A DNA stretch of 64,000 nucleotides from Bryobacterales bacterium. GTDB taxonomy: Bacteria > Acidobacteriota > Terriglobia > Bryobacterales > Bryobacteraceae. The translations under genes and the position numbers were made by a program. The notes under the pieces are model-generated. The model saw only the letters and a list, made by a program, of their open reading frames with translations. It had not been told where the DNA came from and made no database searches. The stretch is from positions 23,025 to 87,024 of the forward strand of contig JADLBD010000137.1 in assembly GCA_020847975.1 (NCBI GenBank). The letters run 5' to 3'. Below are positions 25,496 to 34,662 of the stretch, in pieces; position 1 is the first letter of the stretch, and each line of letters opens with the position of its first letter.

Positions 25496-25526
25496 CAGGC
25501 GCTCTAACCAACTGAGCTAACCGCCC
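25450..25526 (-). tRNA. tRNA-Val (anticodon UAC)
   Basis: The minus strand folds as a complete cloverleaf: acceptor GGGCGGT/ACCGCCC, D-arm GCTC-AGTTGGTTA-GAGC, anticodon stem CCTGC/GCAGG with loop CTTACAA (anticodon TAC), a 5-nt variable region, T-arm CGCGG-TTCGAGC-CCGTG with one G-T pair, discriminator A and an encoded CCA. It is 77 nt with CCA. Its 3' half is the integration target of the adjacent island and is duplicated at 20775. Confidence 0.95.
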
Positions 25527-25658
25527 CCGGGAACCTCCCATTATCGCACGCACACAACCCCCTGGGTTGAGGGAATTTAATCAGCGCCACCTGCTGCCGA
25601 GCCCCAAATCCGATGTAGAATACCTTTTTCCGATCAAACCTGGGAGGTACCAAACCGA

Positions 25659-26066
25659 ATGAAGAAGATGGTTGCGGCCGGCTTGCTCGGCGCCCTGATG
25701 GGGGCTTCGCTGTTGCTCGCGCTCGACGAGCACGGGCTCACGGCGAAGATGAAAGCAGCCGGCGATCACATGGGAGGTCTTCGCAAGGCCATGCAGGCCA
25801 ACTCCATGGCGGACGTGGCCACGCACGCCAAGGCGATGGCCGAAGCCTACGAGGGGTTAGAAGGCTTCTTCGCCGCGCGGCAGATGGCGGACGGGGCCAA
25901 ATGGAGCAGCGAGGGATTAACGGCATCCAGGGAACTCGCGACGGCAGCTCAGGGAGGCAACTCCGAAGCTGTCCACACCGCGATGGGCAAGCTCGGCGCC
26001 ACCTGCAAGCAATGCCACGCCGCCCACCGCGAGAAACTCGCCGACGGCACCTACAAGATTAAGTAA
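25659..26066 (+). CDS. Cytochrome c' / class II c-type cytochrome
   Basis: 135 aa with a signal peptide (MKKMVAAGLLGALMGASLLLA). The body is Ala/Lys-rich helix, and the haem site CKQCH lies near the C-terminus (about residues 118-122) followed by AAHREKL. This is the class II (four-helix-bundle) pattern of cytochrome c' or c556, in which haem binds near the C-terminus. It would be periplasmic and carry electrons or bind gas ligands; the partner is not evident from neighbours. GGGAGG lies 11 nt before the ATG. It lies just outside the island, after the tRNA promoter region. Confidence 0.85.
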   Translation: MKKMVAAGLLGALMGASLLLALDEHGLTAKMKAAGDHMGGLRKAMQANSMADVATHAKAMAEAYEGLEGFFAARQMADGAKWSSEGLTASRELATAAQGGNSEAVHTAMGKLGATCKQCHAAHREKLADGTYKIK

Positions 26067-26152
26067 GATCACGCAACGGTCGAGAACCTCGGGCGCGGGC
26101 CGGATGCTCTGGTGACGCGCCCGTTTTGTCGAGGCCGCACGCTCCGGGCCTC

Positions 26153-26875
26153 TCACCTCCGCCGCAGGTTCAGGTTCTCTATGCTCGTGGCATCGCATGA
26201 TTCCGCCCCGTTGCGAAAGCCGGAGAGAAAGCTGTCCCGGCGGATGCGCCAGTTCGGATAGGCGTTCTTGTGGCGGTTGAAGTAGCGCTCGGCGAAGGTC
26301 TGCGGTTCGCCGGCGGCAATGATGGTCTGCTCGGCTTCCTGTAGATTCACCGTGTCCAGCAATCCGGCTTCATACGCCGAACGGGTGACGGCGCCGGCAA
26401 AGCAATCGGCCATCTTTTCCTGCCCATACCCCGTCAGCCGCTGGTAAGGCCGCGAGGCATCGGCGCCCCCGGAAATCTGCGCATAGATGGCGTGGCCGAA
26501 TTCGTGCGCCAGCACCACAATCGGCGTCGCATCGGCATCGGTCCCCGTCGTGTCCGCAATGCGGCGGCGTAAAGATTCGAGGAAGTTTGTATCGTAGTAG
26601 ATGGAATGGTCCTTCCGGCAATAGTAGGCATTTCCGGAAGGGAGCTTGCCGCAGGCGCTCGAGGCAGCCCGGGTGATCGGAATGACGCGCGGCGGTTGGG
26701 GAGGTGGGACGAGATTGCGGAAATACTGCGTCCAGGCGGCGGCCAGAATCGGCCCGGCGTCCTCCAGCTTGCGGGATGCCCGCGGATCGAGATCCGCGCC
26801 CGCCAGCGTCGCGGCGAGGCACAAACTCAGGCACAGCACGCGCAGCACCCTTCCTAGACGTGATGAGCGCCCCAT
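26153..26875 (-). CDS. Exported neutral zinc metallopeptidase (YpfJ-like)
   Basis: 240 aa with an Arg-rich start and hydrophobic leader (RVLRVLCLSLCLAATLAGA). The zinc motif is VLAHEFGHAIYAQ (HExxH), preceded by ACGKLPSGNAYYCRKDHSIYYD, which matches the 'neutral zinc metallopeptidase' family where SACG...YCPxDxxIYxD is conserved. Downstream EKMADCFAGAVT supplies the family's D/E-xx-ADCxAG element. The Cys pair may form a disulfide, fitting an exported location. Substrate unknown. It is divergent from coaE with only 21 nt between starts, so promoters overlap or the start is internal. Confidence 0.82.
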   Translation of the reverse strand: MGRSSRLGRVLRVLCLSLCLAATLAGADLDPRASRKLEDAGPILAAAWTQYFRNLVPPPQPPRVIPITRAASSACGKLPSGNAYYCRKDHSIYYDTNFLESLRRRIADTTGTDADATPIVVLAHEFGHAIYAQISGGADASRPYQRLTGYGQEKMADCFAGAVTRSAYEAGLLDTVNLQEAEQTIIAAGEPQTFAERYFNRHKNAYPNWRIRRDSFLSGFRNGAESCDATSIENLNLRRR

Positions 26876-26896
26876 CCGTTACGAAAGGGGCCGCGA

Positions 26897-27502
26897 TTGT
26901 TGAAAGTAGCGCTCACCGGAGGGTTGGCTTCGGGCAAGAGCTTCGTGGGCAAGACCCTCGAACGCCTCGGATGTTTCCTCATTCAGGCCGACCTGATCGG
27001 CCACGAGGCGCTCGAGGTGGGCGGAGAAGCCTACGAGGCGGTGATTCGTGAGTTCGGCAGCGGTATCCTGGATGCTAGAGGAGCCATTCAAAGACGGCAG
27101 CTTGCGGCTGAGGTGTTTCGCGATCCCGGGCGACTGGCTGTGTTGAACAGCCTTGTGCATCCCCCGGTCCGCCGCCGGATCGAGCAGATGCTGGCCGCGT
27201 TCGCCGCGCGGGATCCCAAAGGAATCGCGGTGGTGGAAGCGGCCATCCATATCGAAACGGGCGGCTACCGGGAGTATGACCGGCTGATTCTGGCCTGGTG
27301 CCGGCCGGAGCAGCAGATCGAGCGGGCGATGGCGCGCGACCACGCGTCACGGGAGGAAGTGGCGGCGAGGCTCGAGCGGCAGATGCCGCTCGAGGAAAAA
27401 AGAAAATATGCCCATTTCGTGATTGATACCTCGGGAACGAAGGAAGATACGGTGCACCAGACGGAACGTGTGTATGAGCAGCTACGGAGTATAGCGCAAT
27501 GA
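26897..27502 (+). CDS. coaE: Dephospho-CoA kinase
   Basis: 201 aa; phosphorylates the 3'-OH of dephospho-CoA in the last step of CoA synthesis. The N-terminal P-loop is ALTGGLASGKS, followed by LERLGCFLIQADLIGHEAL (the DAD-like base-binding element, here QAD), and HPPVRRRIEQML. The start is TTG at 26897. It overlaps the downstream protease gene by ATGA (27499-27502), so the two are translationally coupled. Confidence 0.93.
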   Translation: MLKVALTGGLASGKSFVGKTLERLGCFLIQADLIGHEALEVGGEAYEAVIREFGSGILDARGAIQRRQLAAEVFRDPGRLAVLNSLVHPPVRRRIEQMLAAFAARDPKGIAVVEAAIHIETGGYREYDRLILAWCRPEQQIERAMARDHASREEVAARLERQMPLEEKRKYAHFVIDTSGTKEDTVHQTERVYEQLRSIAQ

Positions 27503-28653
27503 GATTTCGTACCTTGATGCTGGCCCTGCTGGTTGCCGGCGCGTTCATTTGGGTGACGACGACGCGGAAATGGGACCCGCCGAAATGGTTCCGTTCCGCC
27601 ACCTCGAATTCGGGGCCGCTCTGGAGCGGACCCTCCGTGGCCCAGGGCGCGGGGCTCAGCCCGGATGAACTGAACAACATCGAAATCTACAAGAGCGCCC
27701 ACCTGGCGACGGTGAACATTTCGAGCACCGTGTACCGCCGCGGCTGGTTCGGCCAGATTATCCCGGAACCGGGAACGGGCTCAGGGTTCATCATCGATGC
27801 CACGGGCCGTAGTCTCACCAACTATCACGTCGTCAGCGGCCCCGCCCCCGAAGTCATCGTCACCTTGGCGGACAAGACCAAGTACAAGGCAAAGATTCTG
27901 GTCCGCGACCCCAGCAATGATCTGGCGCTGATTCAGATTGAGCCCAAAAAGAAACTGGCGTTTCTTCGCCTCGGCGAGTCGGACGCGCTGCAAGTGGGGC
28001 AGAAGGTTCTGGCGATTGGGAACCCGTTCGGCCTCGAAGGCACCCTCACCACCGGCATCATCAGCTCTCTCGGGCGGGAACTGCGCGATGAGAACGACCG
28101 CCGGCTGGAGGGGATGATACAAACCGACGCCGCCATCAACCCCGGCAACTCCGGCGGACCGCTGCTTGATTCGCAGGGCAATGTCATCGGCATCAACACC
28201 GCCATCTACGGACCCGGCGGAAACATCGGCATCGGCTTCGCCATGCCCATCAACCGCGCCAAGTCCATGCTCGTGGATTTCCAGGCGGGCCGGAAATTCG
28301 GCCGGCCGTGGCTGGGCGTGACGGTGCTCCCCGTCTTCGGCGATCTCGCCGAGCTTCTCGAACTGCCCGCTGAAGGCGGACTGCTCGTGCAGGATGTCGG
28401 CCAGGGCAGCGCCGCTGACCAGGCCGGTTTGCGCGGAGCCCGCCGCTACGTGATTGTCGGCAACACCGAAGTCGGCATCGGCGGCGATCTCATCATGGAA
28501 CTGGAAGGCCAGCGCGTGGAACGCCCCGATGCGCTCTCCCGCGTGTTGAACAACAAGCGGCCCGGCGATACCCTCGATATGACCATCTATCGCGGCGGCA
28601 GGAAAATCAAGGTGAAGGTCACCCTGGGTGAACGCCCCGACGAGCGGCTGTAG
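27499..28653 (+). CDS. HtrA/DegP-family serine protease with one PDZ domain
   Basis: 384 aa with an N-terminal membrane anchor or signal (LMLALLVAGAFIWVTTT). The trypsin-like domain (~75-260) has His110 (TNYHVVSG), Asp141 (NDLALIQI) and Ser218 (GNSGGPLL). A single PDZ domain (~275-380; GLLVQDVGQGSAADQAGLRG, RPGDTLDMTIYRGG) follows. This is the DegS/HtrA-like one-PDZ layout, for periplasmic quality control or regulated proteolysis. It overlaps coaE by 4 nt and is followed after 23 nt by the ACT-domain gene, so all three form an operon. Confidence 0.92.
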   Translation: MRFRTLMLALLVAGAFIWVTTTRKWDPPKWFRSATSNSGPLWSGPSVAQGAGLSPDELNNIEIYKSAHLATVNISSTVYRRGWFGQIIPEPGTGSGFIIDATGRSLTNYHVVSGPAPEVIVTLADKTKYKAKILVRDPSNDLALIQIEPKKKLAFLRLGESDALQVGQKVLAIGNPFGLEGTLTTGIISSLGRELRDENDRRLEGMIQTDAAINPGNSGGPLLDSQGNVIGINTAIYGPGGNIGIGFAMPINRAKSMLVDFQAGRKFGRPWLGVTVLPVFGDLAELLELPAEGGLLVQDVGQGSAADQAGLRGARRYVIVGNTEVGIGGDLIMELEGQRVERPDALSRVLNNKRPGDTLDMTIYRGGRKIKVKVTLGERPDERL

Positions 28654-28676
28654 GATGGAGTTGGAGGAGATACCTC

Positions 28677-29090
28677 ATGTCTTTTGTGCGGCGCGTGCGC
28701 TACTACTACGTGCGCCTGGAAGATAAGCCAGGCAAAGGCTACGAACTCCTGGCGCGGCTTGCTTCGGAGGATGTCAACCTGCTCGCCTTCAGCGCGGTTC
28801 CCTATGGTTCCATGGTGGAACTCACCATCTTCCCGGAGAATGAAGCAGCCTTTGCCGCGGCCCTGGAGAAACTCGGCCTGCAGATGTCCGCTCCGCAGCA
28901 CGCCTTCCTGATCCAGGGCGACGACCACCTCGGCGCCCTGGCTGAAGTTCATAAGGCCCTGTTCGACGCGGGTGTCAATATCTATGCCTCGAGCGGGGTG
29001 ACCGACGGCCTGGGGCATTTCGGATACGTTATCTACGTTAAAGAAGGCGACCACCTCGCCGCCTCCCGCGCGCTGGGAATCGTATCCTGA
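28677..29090 (+). CDS. ACT-like domain protein
   Basis: 137 aa. Two beta-alpha-beta repeats are visible: YVRLEDKPGKGYELLARLAS...VNLLAFSA, then FLIQGDDHLGALAEVHKALFDAGVNIYASSG. The 'D.xG.L......L...GVNI' pattern is the ACT ligand-binding fold; there is no enzymatic domain, so it is a stand-alone sensor. TTGGAGGAG lies 6-14 nt upstream of the ATG. Third gene of the coaE-htrA operon. Ligand unknown, amino acid by family habit. Confidence 0.75.
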   Translation: MSFVRRVRYYYVRLEDKPGKGYELLARLASEDVNLLAFSAVPYGSMVELTIFPENEAAFAAALEKLGLQMSAPQHAFLIQGDDHLGALAEVHKALFDAGVNIYASSGVTDGLGHFGYVIYVKEGDHLAASRALGIVS

Positions 29091-29095
29091 TTCAA

Positions 29096-30073
29096 TCACT
29101 CGTCGCGGCCTTTTGTCTCCATACGCTCGATCCGCTCGCCGAGCCGGATCGCCTGATTCTCGCGCAGCGGGTCTCCGGCGGCGATTGCCATCTGCCGGAA
29201 GCTGTAGAGAATCTCCTTTGCCCGCGGAAAATCCCGCGCCTCGGCATAGGCGTGCACCATCTCGAGTTCGAACAGGTAGTTGTGGGGAAACTCCGCAAAT
29301 AGAGACTGGAGCAGCGCCGCCGCTTCGAGTGGCCGCTTTTCCCGGCGGTAGAGCACCGCCAGCAGGATCCGCGCATTATCGCGGTCTCTCTCGCCATGCT
29401 CCGCCACACTTTGCACGAACTCGATTCCTTTGCTCTTGCTTCCGTGCGCCCCGCCAATGGCCGCGAGAATCTTCACCGGCAGCGGCAGGCTGCCCACTAC
29501 GTATTCGTTCACTCCCAGCGTCAGGTAAGGATCGAGAAATTCCGGATTCTTCCGCCGCGCGTTTTCGCAGTAGTTTTTCGCCTTTTTTCCGCTGCGCAAG
29601 GCGGCGAACCACGCTTTCTCGATCATGAAATACTCCGTCGCCTGCAGGGCGCTGCTGGTGCACAGGGCATAATCCGGTATTGCGCTCGCGGGCCGCGCCG
29701 CGTGCATCGCTTCCGCCGCGCTGCGGGCGTTTTCCAGGGCCTCGAGAAACGCCGCCTTCGCGCTTGGCTCCATCTCGACGCGCTTCTGGGTGAGGAACCG
29801 GTTCTCCATGCCGAACAGAGCCGATTCGAGCAGCCCGAGACGGAACAATTCCCTGTATAAATATGCGCTCGCCAGTGAGTTGTACGATATCGGATCCGCG
29901 GGATTCAGCTCGATCAGCCTGCTGTAATCTGTTAATGCCGCATCATATTCGAGATTATAGAAGTGATTGTCCGCGGCATGGCGCAAGCTCGCCGCCTGGG
30001 CCGTAAAATCCGTCGCCCAAAGTCCCTGGCTGCCAAGGATCACACCTAGCCACAATGCCAACACTGTCTTCAT
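29096..30073 (-). CDS. Exported TPR-containing protein
   Basis: 325 aa from the ATG at 30073 (a GTG precedes it). Signal peptide MKTVLALWLGVILGSQGLWA. TPR-like helices follow: HFYNLEYDAALTDYSRLIEL with NPADPISYNSLASAYLYREL, then REKRPLEAAALLQSLFAEFP and AYAEARDFPRAKEILYS. Such proteins scaffold interactions in the periplasm; partner unknown. It converges on the ACT gene with 5 nt between stops. Confidence 0.78.
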   Translation of the reverse strand: MKTVLALWLGVILGSQGLWATDFTAQAASLRHAADNHFYNLEYDAALTDYSRLIELNPADPISYNSLASAYLYRELFRLGLLESALFGMENRFLTQKRVEMEPSAKAAFLEALENARSAAEAMHAARPASAIPDYALCTSSALQATEYFMIEKAWFAALRSGKKAKNYCENARRKNPEFLDPYLTLGVNEYVVGSLPLPVKILAAIGGAHGSKSKGIEFVQSVAEHGERDRDNARILLAVLYRREKRPLEAAALLQSLFAEFPHNYLFELEMVHAYAEARDFPRAKEILYSFRQMAIAAGDPLRENQAIRLGERIERMETKGRDE

Positions 30074-30296
30074 CACATTTTTCCGCTCTCACCCAATGAG
30101 ATGCGGTCCTGCTGGTTGGGATGCAATGGAAGGTGAGAGGTGACGAAAACAGCGAAACGTCCAATTCAGAGTCCGCACTCCTGCTTCGCTCCCGCCGGTG
30201 ATATTATCAAGGGGCGTAAGCTCACCCGGGTTGGGCATTTGTCCTTCCTTACCGGCGCCGACGCCTTGCTGCGCGAGACCTGAGGAGGTATGACGA

Positions 30297-31835
30297 ATGC
30301 GAGTTCACCTGGTGAATCCCAGCGATGTTGCCTTTGGCGTGGGCGTGATCACGCCGAGATGGTTGTATGTGCTTGCCGCGGCAACGCCTGGAAGGTTCGG
30401 AGACCCTCACATCATCGATGAGACCCTCGAACCGCTCCGGCCCGAGGATGTGCAACCCGGCGACGTGGTGGGCATCGGTATCCACACCGCGAATGCCCTG
30501 CGCGGCTTCGAGGTGGGAAAACTCGCCCGTGAGCGCGGCGCCTATGTCGTCTACGGCGGCATTCATGCCACCCTCTACCCCGAGGAGGCGCACGAACTTG
30601 GAGCCGCCCATGCGGTCGTAAAGGGCGACGGGGACGTAGCTTGGGGCATGGTTCTCGACGATATCACCCGCGGCGCCCTCCGGCGTATCTATGAGGGCGG
30701 CCGCCTTGGCGGCGTTGAATTCCTCCGCGCCCGCTGGGACCTGATTCCTCCAAACTCCTACATGTGGGCCTCCGTGCAGACAGTGCGCGGCTGTCCGAAG
30801 CATTGCTCCTTCTGTTCGGTCTGGCGCACCGACGGTCAACAGCCGAGACAGCGCAGCGTCGATGCCGTCATCACCGAAATCACACAGTTGCGCAGAATGG
30901 GATTCCGTTTTATCGCCCTCGCCGATGACAACTTCTACCCCGTCACTTTGACTGACATCGCCCTGGCGGAGAAGCAGAACAACCTGGAACGCGTGGCGGA
31001 GCTGAAATCCATCCGTGCGGAGCGCTTCCTTCTGATGGAGCGGCTGGCGCAGCTTCCCGGCGATACCGTCTTCTTTACGCAAATCACCATGGAGGCAGCC
31101 GAGGATCCCCAGTTCCTCGATGCGATGGGCAAGGCCCGCATCAAGGGCGCTCTGGTAGGCATCGAATCTGTTACGGAAGAAGGCCTCAAGTCCGTCTTCA
31201 AAAACTTCAACCTGTCCGGTGACAGCCTGACGCGCCGGTTGCAGACGTTCAAGGACCATGGCGTCCATGTGCTCGGGTCGTTCATCTTCGGCTTGTCTAC
31301 CGATCGCCCGGACACTTTTGAAGCGACCGCGGAACTCGCGCAGAAGGCCGGAGTGACCTTTGCCCAGTTCGTGATGATGACACCGTTTCCAGGCACCGTG
31401 GATTTCCTGAAATGGGAAAAGGAGCAGGCCGGCAACGCGCCGCGTGTGGACGGTGTGCCCGTTACCCGCTACTGGCTCATTCCCGGCTCGCGAAGGCCGA
31501 AGCTCTACACCCCACACCCTACAATGTCGTCGGAAGAGATCCGAATGCGAACCCAGGGTGTCTGGGACCGCTTCTACAGCCTCGGCGCCATCTGGAAGCG
31601 CGCGCATTGCTGCAAGTCGCTCAAGTCGCGGCTCGCCTTCGTGCTCATCTCAAAGCTCTACCGGCAGATGTACGCCAATACCGGGATCGCCACCGACAGC
31701 GCCCGGCGGAGCAGCGCCAACCGCTGGGCGCGCTGGCTGGCGAAGCCCTGTCGAAGGCTCTTCCAGGGCGTGCCGATGCCCGGCTTGGAAGTTCCTGGGG
31801 CGACACAGACGCCGGGATTGAACATCATTCCCTAG
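30297..31835 (+). CDS. B12-binding-domain radical SAM enzyme
   Basis: 512 aa. The N-terminal ~150 residues form a cobalamin-binding Rossmann domain (VVGIGIHTANALRGFEVGKL, YVVYGGIHATLYPEEA) without the DxHxxG motif of base-off binders. The radical-SAM core starts at ~160 with VRGCPKHCSFCSVW, a CX3CX2C cluster motif. It continues through IALADDNFYPV and GVHVLGSFIFGLSTDRPDT, and a C-terminal extension (~370-512) carries TPFPGTVDFLKWEKE. GAGGAGG precedes the ATG by 7 nt. These enzymes methylate or rearrange unactivated carbons. No hopanoid, bacteriochlorophyll or RiPP gene is nearby, so the substrate cannot be inferred. Confidence 0.85.
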   Translation: MRVHLVNPSDVAFGVGVITPRWLYVLAAATPGRFGDPHIIDETLEPLRPEDVQPGDVVGIGIHTANALRGFEVGKLARERGAYVVYGGIHATLYPEEAHELGAAHAVVKGDGDVAWGMVLDDITRGALRRIYEGGRLGGVEFLRARWDLIPPNSYMWASVQTVRGCPKHCSFCSVWRTDGQQPRQRSVDAVITEITQLRRMGFRFIALADDNFYPVTLTDIALAEKQNNLERVAELKSIRAERFLLMERLAQLPGDTVFFTQITMEAAEDPQFLDAMGKARIKGALVGIESVTEEGLKSVFKNFNLSGDSLTRRLQTFKDHGVHVLGSFIFGLSTDRPDTFEATAELAQKAGVTFAQFVMMTPFPGTVDFLKWEKEQAGNAPRVDGVPVTRYWLIPGSRRPKLYTPHPTMSSEEIRMRTQGVWDRFYSLGAIWKRAHCCKSLKSRLAFVLISKLYRQMYANTGIATDSARRSSANRWARWLAKPCRRLFQGVPMPGLEVPGATQTPGLNIIP

Positions 31836-31886
31836 CGAGCTTCACACTATTGATTATGATCCGCCGCGCGGCTTCGGTTCACGAGA

Positions 31887-33404
31887 TTACAGAACGCTCC
31901 TCAGCGGGCGCAGGCGATGGGCGCACTCCGGGTTGCGCAGGCGGCGCAGCGCCTCCGCCTCGATCTGGCGGATGTGCTCCCGGCTCACATTGAACTGCTG
32001 CGCGATTTCCTGCAGCGTGTGCTCGCGATCGCAGCCGATTCCGAATCGGAGCCGGATCACCTTTTCCTCATTGGGCTGGAGGATTCTCAGCACACCGGCC
32101 GTCTCCTCGCGGACGTTGTTGTCAAACAGCGTATCCACCAGCGGACGGCGCCACCGGTCCTCGATCAGATCGCGCAAGGCGGACTCGCCGTCGCGCCCCA
32201 CCTGGAGGTCGAGCGAAACCGGATCGCGGGAGATGGCCCGCAATTCCTGCACTCTCTGCGCCGAGGTTTCCATGCGCGCGCCGATTTCCTCATTGGTCGG
32301 CCTGCGGCCCAACTCCTTTTCGAGTTCATGCGAGGCCCGCACAAATTTCGTCAGGCTCTCGTTCATGTGAACCGGAATACGAATGGTCCGCGACTGGTCA
32401 TCGAGGGCGCGCGTCACCGCCTGGCGAATCCACCACGTGGCGTACGTCGAGAACTTGTAGCCGAGCTTGTAGTTGAACTTGTCCACGGCATGCATCAGCC
32501 CCATGTTGCCCTCCTGGATCAGGTCCAGAAGGTGAAGGCCGCGGTTCACGTATTTCTTGGCTACGGAAACCACCAGGCGCAGGTTTGCCTCCACCAGAGC
32601 TTTCTTCGCCTGTTGGGCTTCCAGTTCGCCGCGGTGGATGGCGTTCAGGCCCTTCCGCCAATCGGCCGCCTTGGCTCCGAAAGCGGCTTCCTTCTCGCGC
32701 AGCAGCCGCCGGGTTTCGCGGATAGAGGACGAATCCTTGTGCTGCAGCAGAAGCTGCGCCAATTCGGATTCCAGGGTCAGGATCTCCTCCGCGGCTCGCT
32801 TGTAGGCGCTGTCGAGCATCCTCCAGCCGGCCGCCGAGAACGGCACCTCGCGGATCGCTTGGGAAAAGCGGATGCCCTGCCGTACCATCTTCGCGCGCAG
32901 TTCCGCCTGCACCCGCACGTGGCGCGCGGGCGTGGCCGCCAGCTTTTTCTCCAATGCGGTCAGTTCCTTATGGACCTTCATCACCGCCGCAAACCGCCGC
33001 ATGGCTTCCGAGCGCTTGCGCTCCTTGGCCGCGCCGTCGGGACCACCCACTTCGGCGATATCGTCCAGCCGCAGCTTCGATTGCAACACATCTTCGTGGA
33101 GAGACAGCACCAGCCGCTGCACCACAGGGGCGCGAGAGAGAGTCTTGCGCACCCGCTGTTTGCCGCGCTCCAGGCGCCGCGCCAGGGCAACCTCCCCGTC
33201 GCGCGTCAACAGGGAAATGGTCCCCATCTCCCGCAGATACACGCGAACGGGGTCATCGGTGGATACGGGTTCGACGGCTGGCTGTGCAGCCTCTTCGCCG
33301 TGAAATTCGGTCTCCGGAAATTCAGAAGGCTCCGCCTGTTCGCTCAGAATGCGGCTGAGCGAATCAGAGGTTTCAAACAGAGCGTGATCGTGAAAGTCTT
33401 CCAT
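31887..33404 (-). CDS. rpoD: RNA polymerase sigma-70 factor (RpoD/SigA-like)
   Basis: 505 aa from the ATG at 33404 (GGAGGG just upstream). Region 1.2 is [22 protein letters not shown] ~170-residue non-conserved insertion follows. Regions 2.1-2.4 run from [20 protein letters not shown] through [18 protein letters not shown] and [17 protein letters not shown] to [12 protein letters not shown]. Region 3 contains [15 protein letters not shown]. Region 4.2 is [20 protein letters not shown]. Region 4.1 reads [17 protein letters not shown], where housekeeping factors usually have LTPREEKVIRxRFGIG. Region 1.1 is essentially absent. It may be the primary factor or a close paralogue. Confidence 0.85.
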   Translation of the reverse strand: MEDFHDHALFETSDSLSRILSEQAEPSEFPETEFHGEEAAQPAVEPVSTDDPVRVYLREMGTISLLTRDGEVALARRLERGKQRVRKTLSRAPVVQRLVLSLHEDVLQSKLRLDDIAEVGGPDGAAKERKRSEAMRRFAAVMKVHKELTALEKKLAATPARHVRVQAELRAKMVRQGIRFSQAIREVPFSAAGWRMLDSAYKRAAEEILTLESELAQLLLQHKDSSSIRETRRLLREKEAAFGAKAADWRKGLNAIHRGELEAQQAKKALVEANLRLVVSVAKKYVNRGLHLLDLIQEGNMGLMHAVDKFNYKLGYKFSTYATWWIRQAVTRALDDQSRTIRIPVHMNESLTKFVRASHELEKELGRRPTNEEIGARMETSAQRVQELRAISRDPVSLDLQVGRDGESALRDLIEDRWRRPLVDTLFDNNVREETAGVLRILQPNEEKVIRLRFGIGCDREHTLQEIAQQFNVSREHIRQIEAEALRRLRNPECAHRLRPLRSVL

Positions 33405-33699
33405 CTTCCCTCCGCCGGGCAGGCTGGTCCTCGAGGCCCGCGCGCGACGCAAAGTCCAAGTATATGTTCGGTTTACGACGGGAAATGACATCCAGCCGCG
33501 CCAACGCCGGATGGACCGCTCCGGCCGCGGCTTGCACGCGTAATCCTCTCAAGCCAAATACCTTGCTAACGATATAGATGCAGAATGGGCGAACGGAGTT
33601 CCATCGGAAGGCGCCGCCCGTTTCCAAGGCCGGGCAAAGCCCGTGCACCAGGGCCCCCAACTGATATAAAATTCAGGGCAATAGGGGGGACCGCAGCTA
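33405..33699. other. Divergent intergenic region, no gene seen
   Basis: 295 bp between the sigma factor and the amidohydrolase. It must contain both promoters; I see no clear -35/-10 pair, RNA gene or repeat. GGGGG precedes the amidohydrolase ATG at 33700 by about 10 nt. Confidence 0.4.
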
Positions 33700-34650
33700 A
33701 TGATCGAGGATACCAAATCTGCCCGCATACCGGAAGCGCTCAGCCGGCGAACCTTTCTCGCCGGAGCGGCCGCAACCATGGCCGCGGCCGAGCCTGCCCC
33801 CATCCCCATCATCGACACCCACTTCCATCTCTACGACCAGACCCGTCCCCAGGGGGCGCCCTTCCCCTTCACCCCCAACAACCCGCCCTTCCTGCCGCGC
33901 AATTTCCGCGAAACGGCCATCCCTCTCGGCATCGTCGGCGGCATCGAAGTCGAGGCCAGCCCCTGGCTCGAGGACAACCTCTGGGTCCTCATGATGATCG
34001 AAAGTGAGCCGATGATTGTCGGCACTGTCGGCGACCTCGACCCTCTGAAGCCGGACTTCCCCGAATACCTCGAACGGTTTCATCGCAACAAGCTGTTTCT
34101 CGGCATCCGCTACGGCAACGTCTGGAAACAGCATGACCTGGTCACAGCGGTCCACAAGCCCGAATTCATCGGGAATATGAAGATATTCGCCCAGACGGGC
34201 CTTACCCTCGAAGTGGCCAACCCGCGCTTCGACCTCTTCGAGGCGACCCTCCGCCTCACCGACAAGGTCCCGGACCTCCGCGTCGTAGTCGGCCACCTCC
34301 AGGCCCTCGCGCTCCCCACTGACCCCGGCGTTTTCAAAAGTTATTCAAACAACCTCAAGGAACTCCGGCATCGCAAAGCCTACGCCAAGGTTTCCGGCCT
34401 CTACCGCCCCCGGTCCGCCGCTCAGGGGCCGTTCGATCCGGCCGCTTACAAGCCCACAATGGATTTCATTTGGGACACCTTCGGGGAAGACTACCTTGTC
34501 TACGCGGGCCGGAACAAACAGGCTCTCGACATCCTCATGGCCTACTTCCTCGCCAAAGGACGCCCCGCCGCCGAAAACTTCTTCTGGAAAAATTCCATCC
34601 CCGCCTTCCGCTGGGTGAAGCGCGATCCGAAACAGCCGCCGTTGGCTTGA
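33700..34650 (+). CDS. Tat-exported amidohydrolase 2 family (lactonase-like)
   Basis: 316 aa. The twin-arginine signal is LSRRTFLAGAAATMAAAEP. The metal-binding start of the TIM barrel is IIDTHFHLYDQ (HxH), followed by GGIEVEASPWLEDN and VVVGHLQALALP, then a terminal DFIWDTFGEDYLVYAGRN carrying the fourth-strand Asp/Glu region. This is the amidohydrolase-2 family (PF04909), whose members include L-fuconolactonase and 2-pyrone-4,6-dicarboxylate hydrolase. The final 'GxDRxxxGSDxP' typical of the family is degenerate here (YAGRNKQ). Export suggests a periplasmic role; a fuconolactonase role, given the fucosidase operon elsewhere, is speculative. Confidence 0.72.
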   Translation: MIEDTKSARIPEALSRRTFLAGAAATMAAAEPAPIPIIDTHFHLYDQTRPQGAPFPFTPNNPPFLPRNFRETAIPLGIVGGIEVEASPWLEDNLWVLMMIESEPMIVGTVGDLDPLKPDFPEYLERFHRNKLFLGIRYGNVWKQHDLVTAVHKPEFIGNMKIFAQTGLTLEVANPRFDLFEATLRLTDKVPDLRVVVGHLQALALPTDPGVFKSYSNNLKELRHRKAYAKVSGLYRPRSAAQGPFDPAAYKPTMDFIWDTFGEDYLVYAGRNKQALDILMAYFLAKGRPAAENFFWKNSIPAFRWVKRDPKQPPLA

Positions 34651-34662
34651 ACGCCTCGGCCC

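Noticed and set aside
31917..33488. 523-codon open frame on the plus strand opposite the sigma factor
   Set aside because: Low-complexity Arg/Leu/His-rich translation with no motif; the opposite strand is an unambiguous sigma-70 gene.
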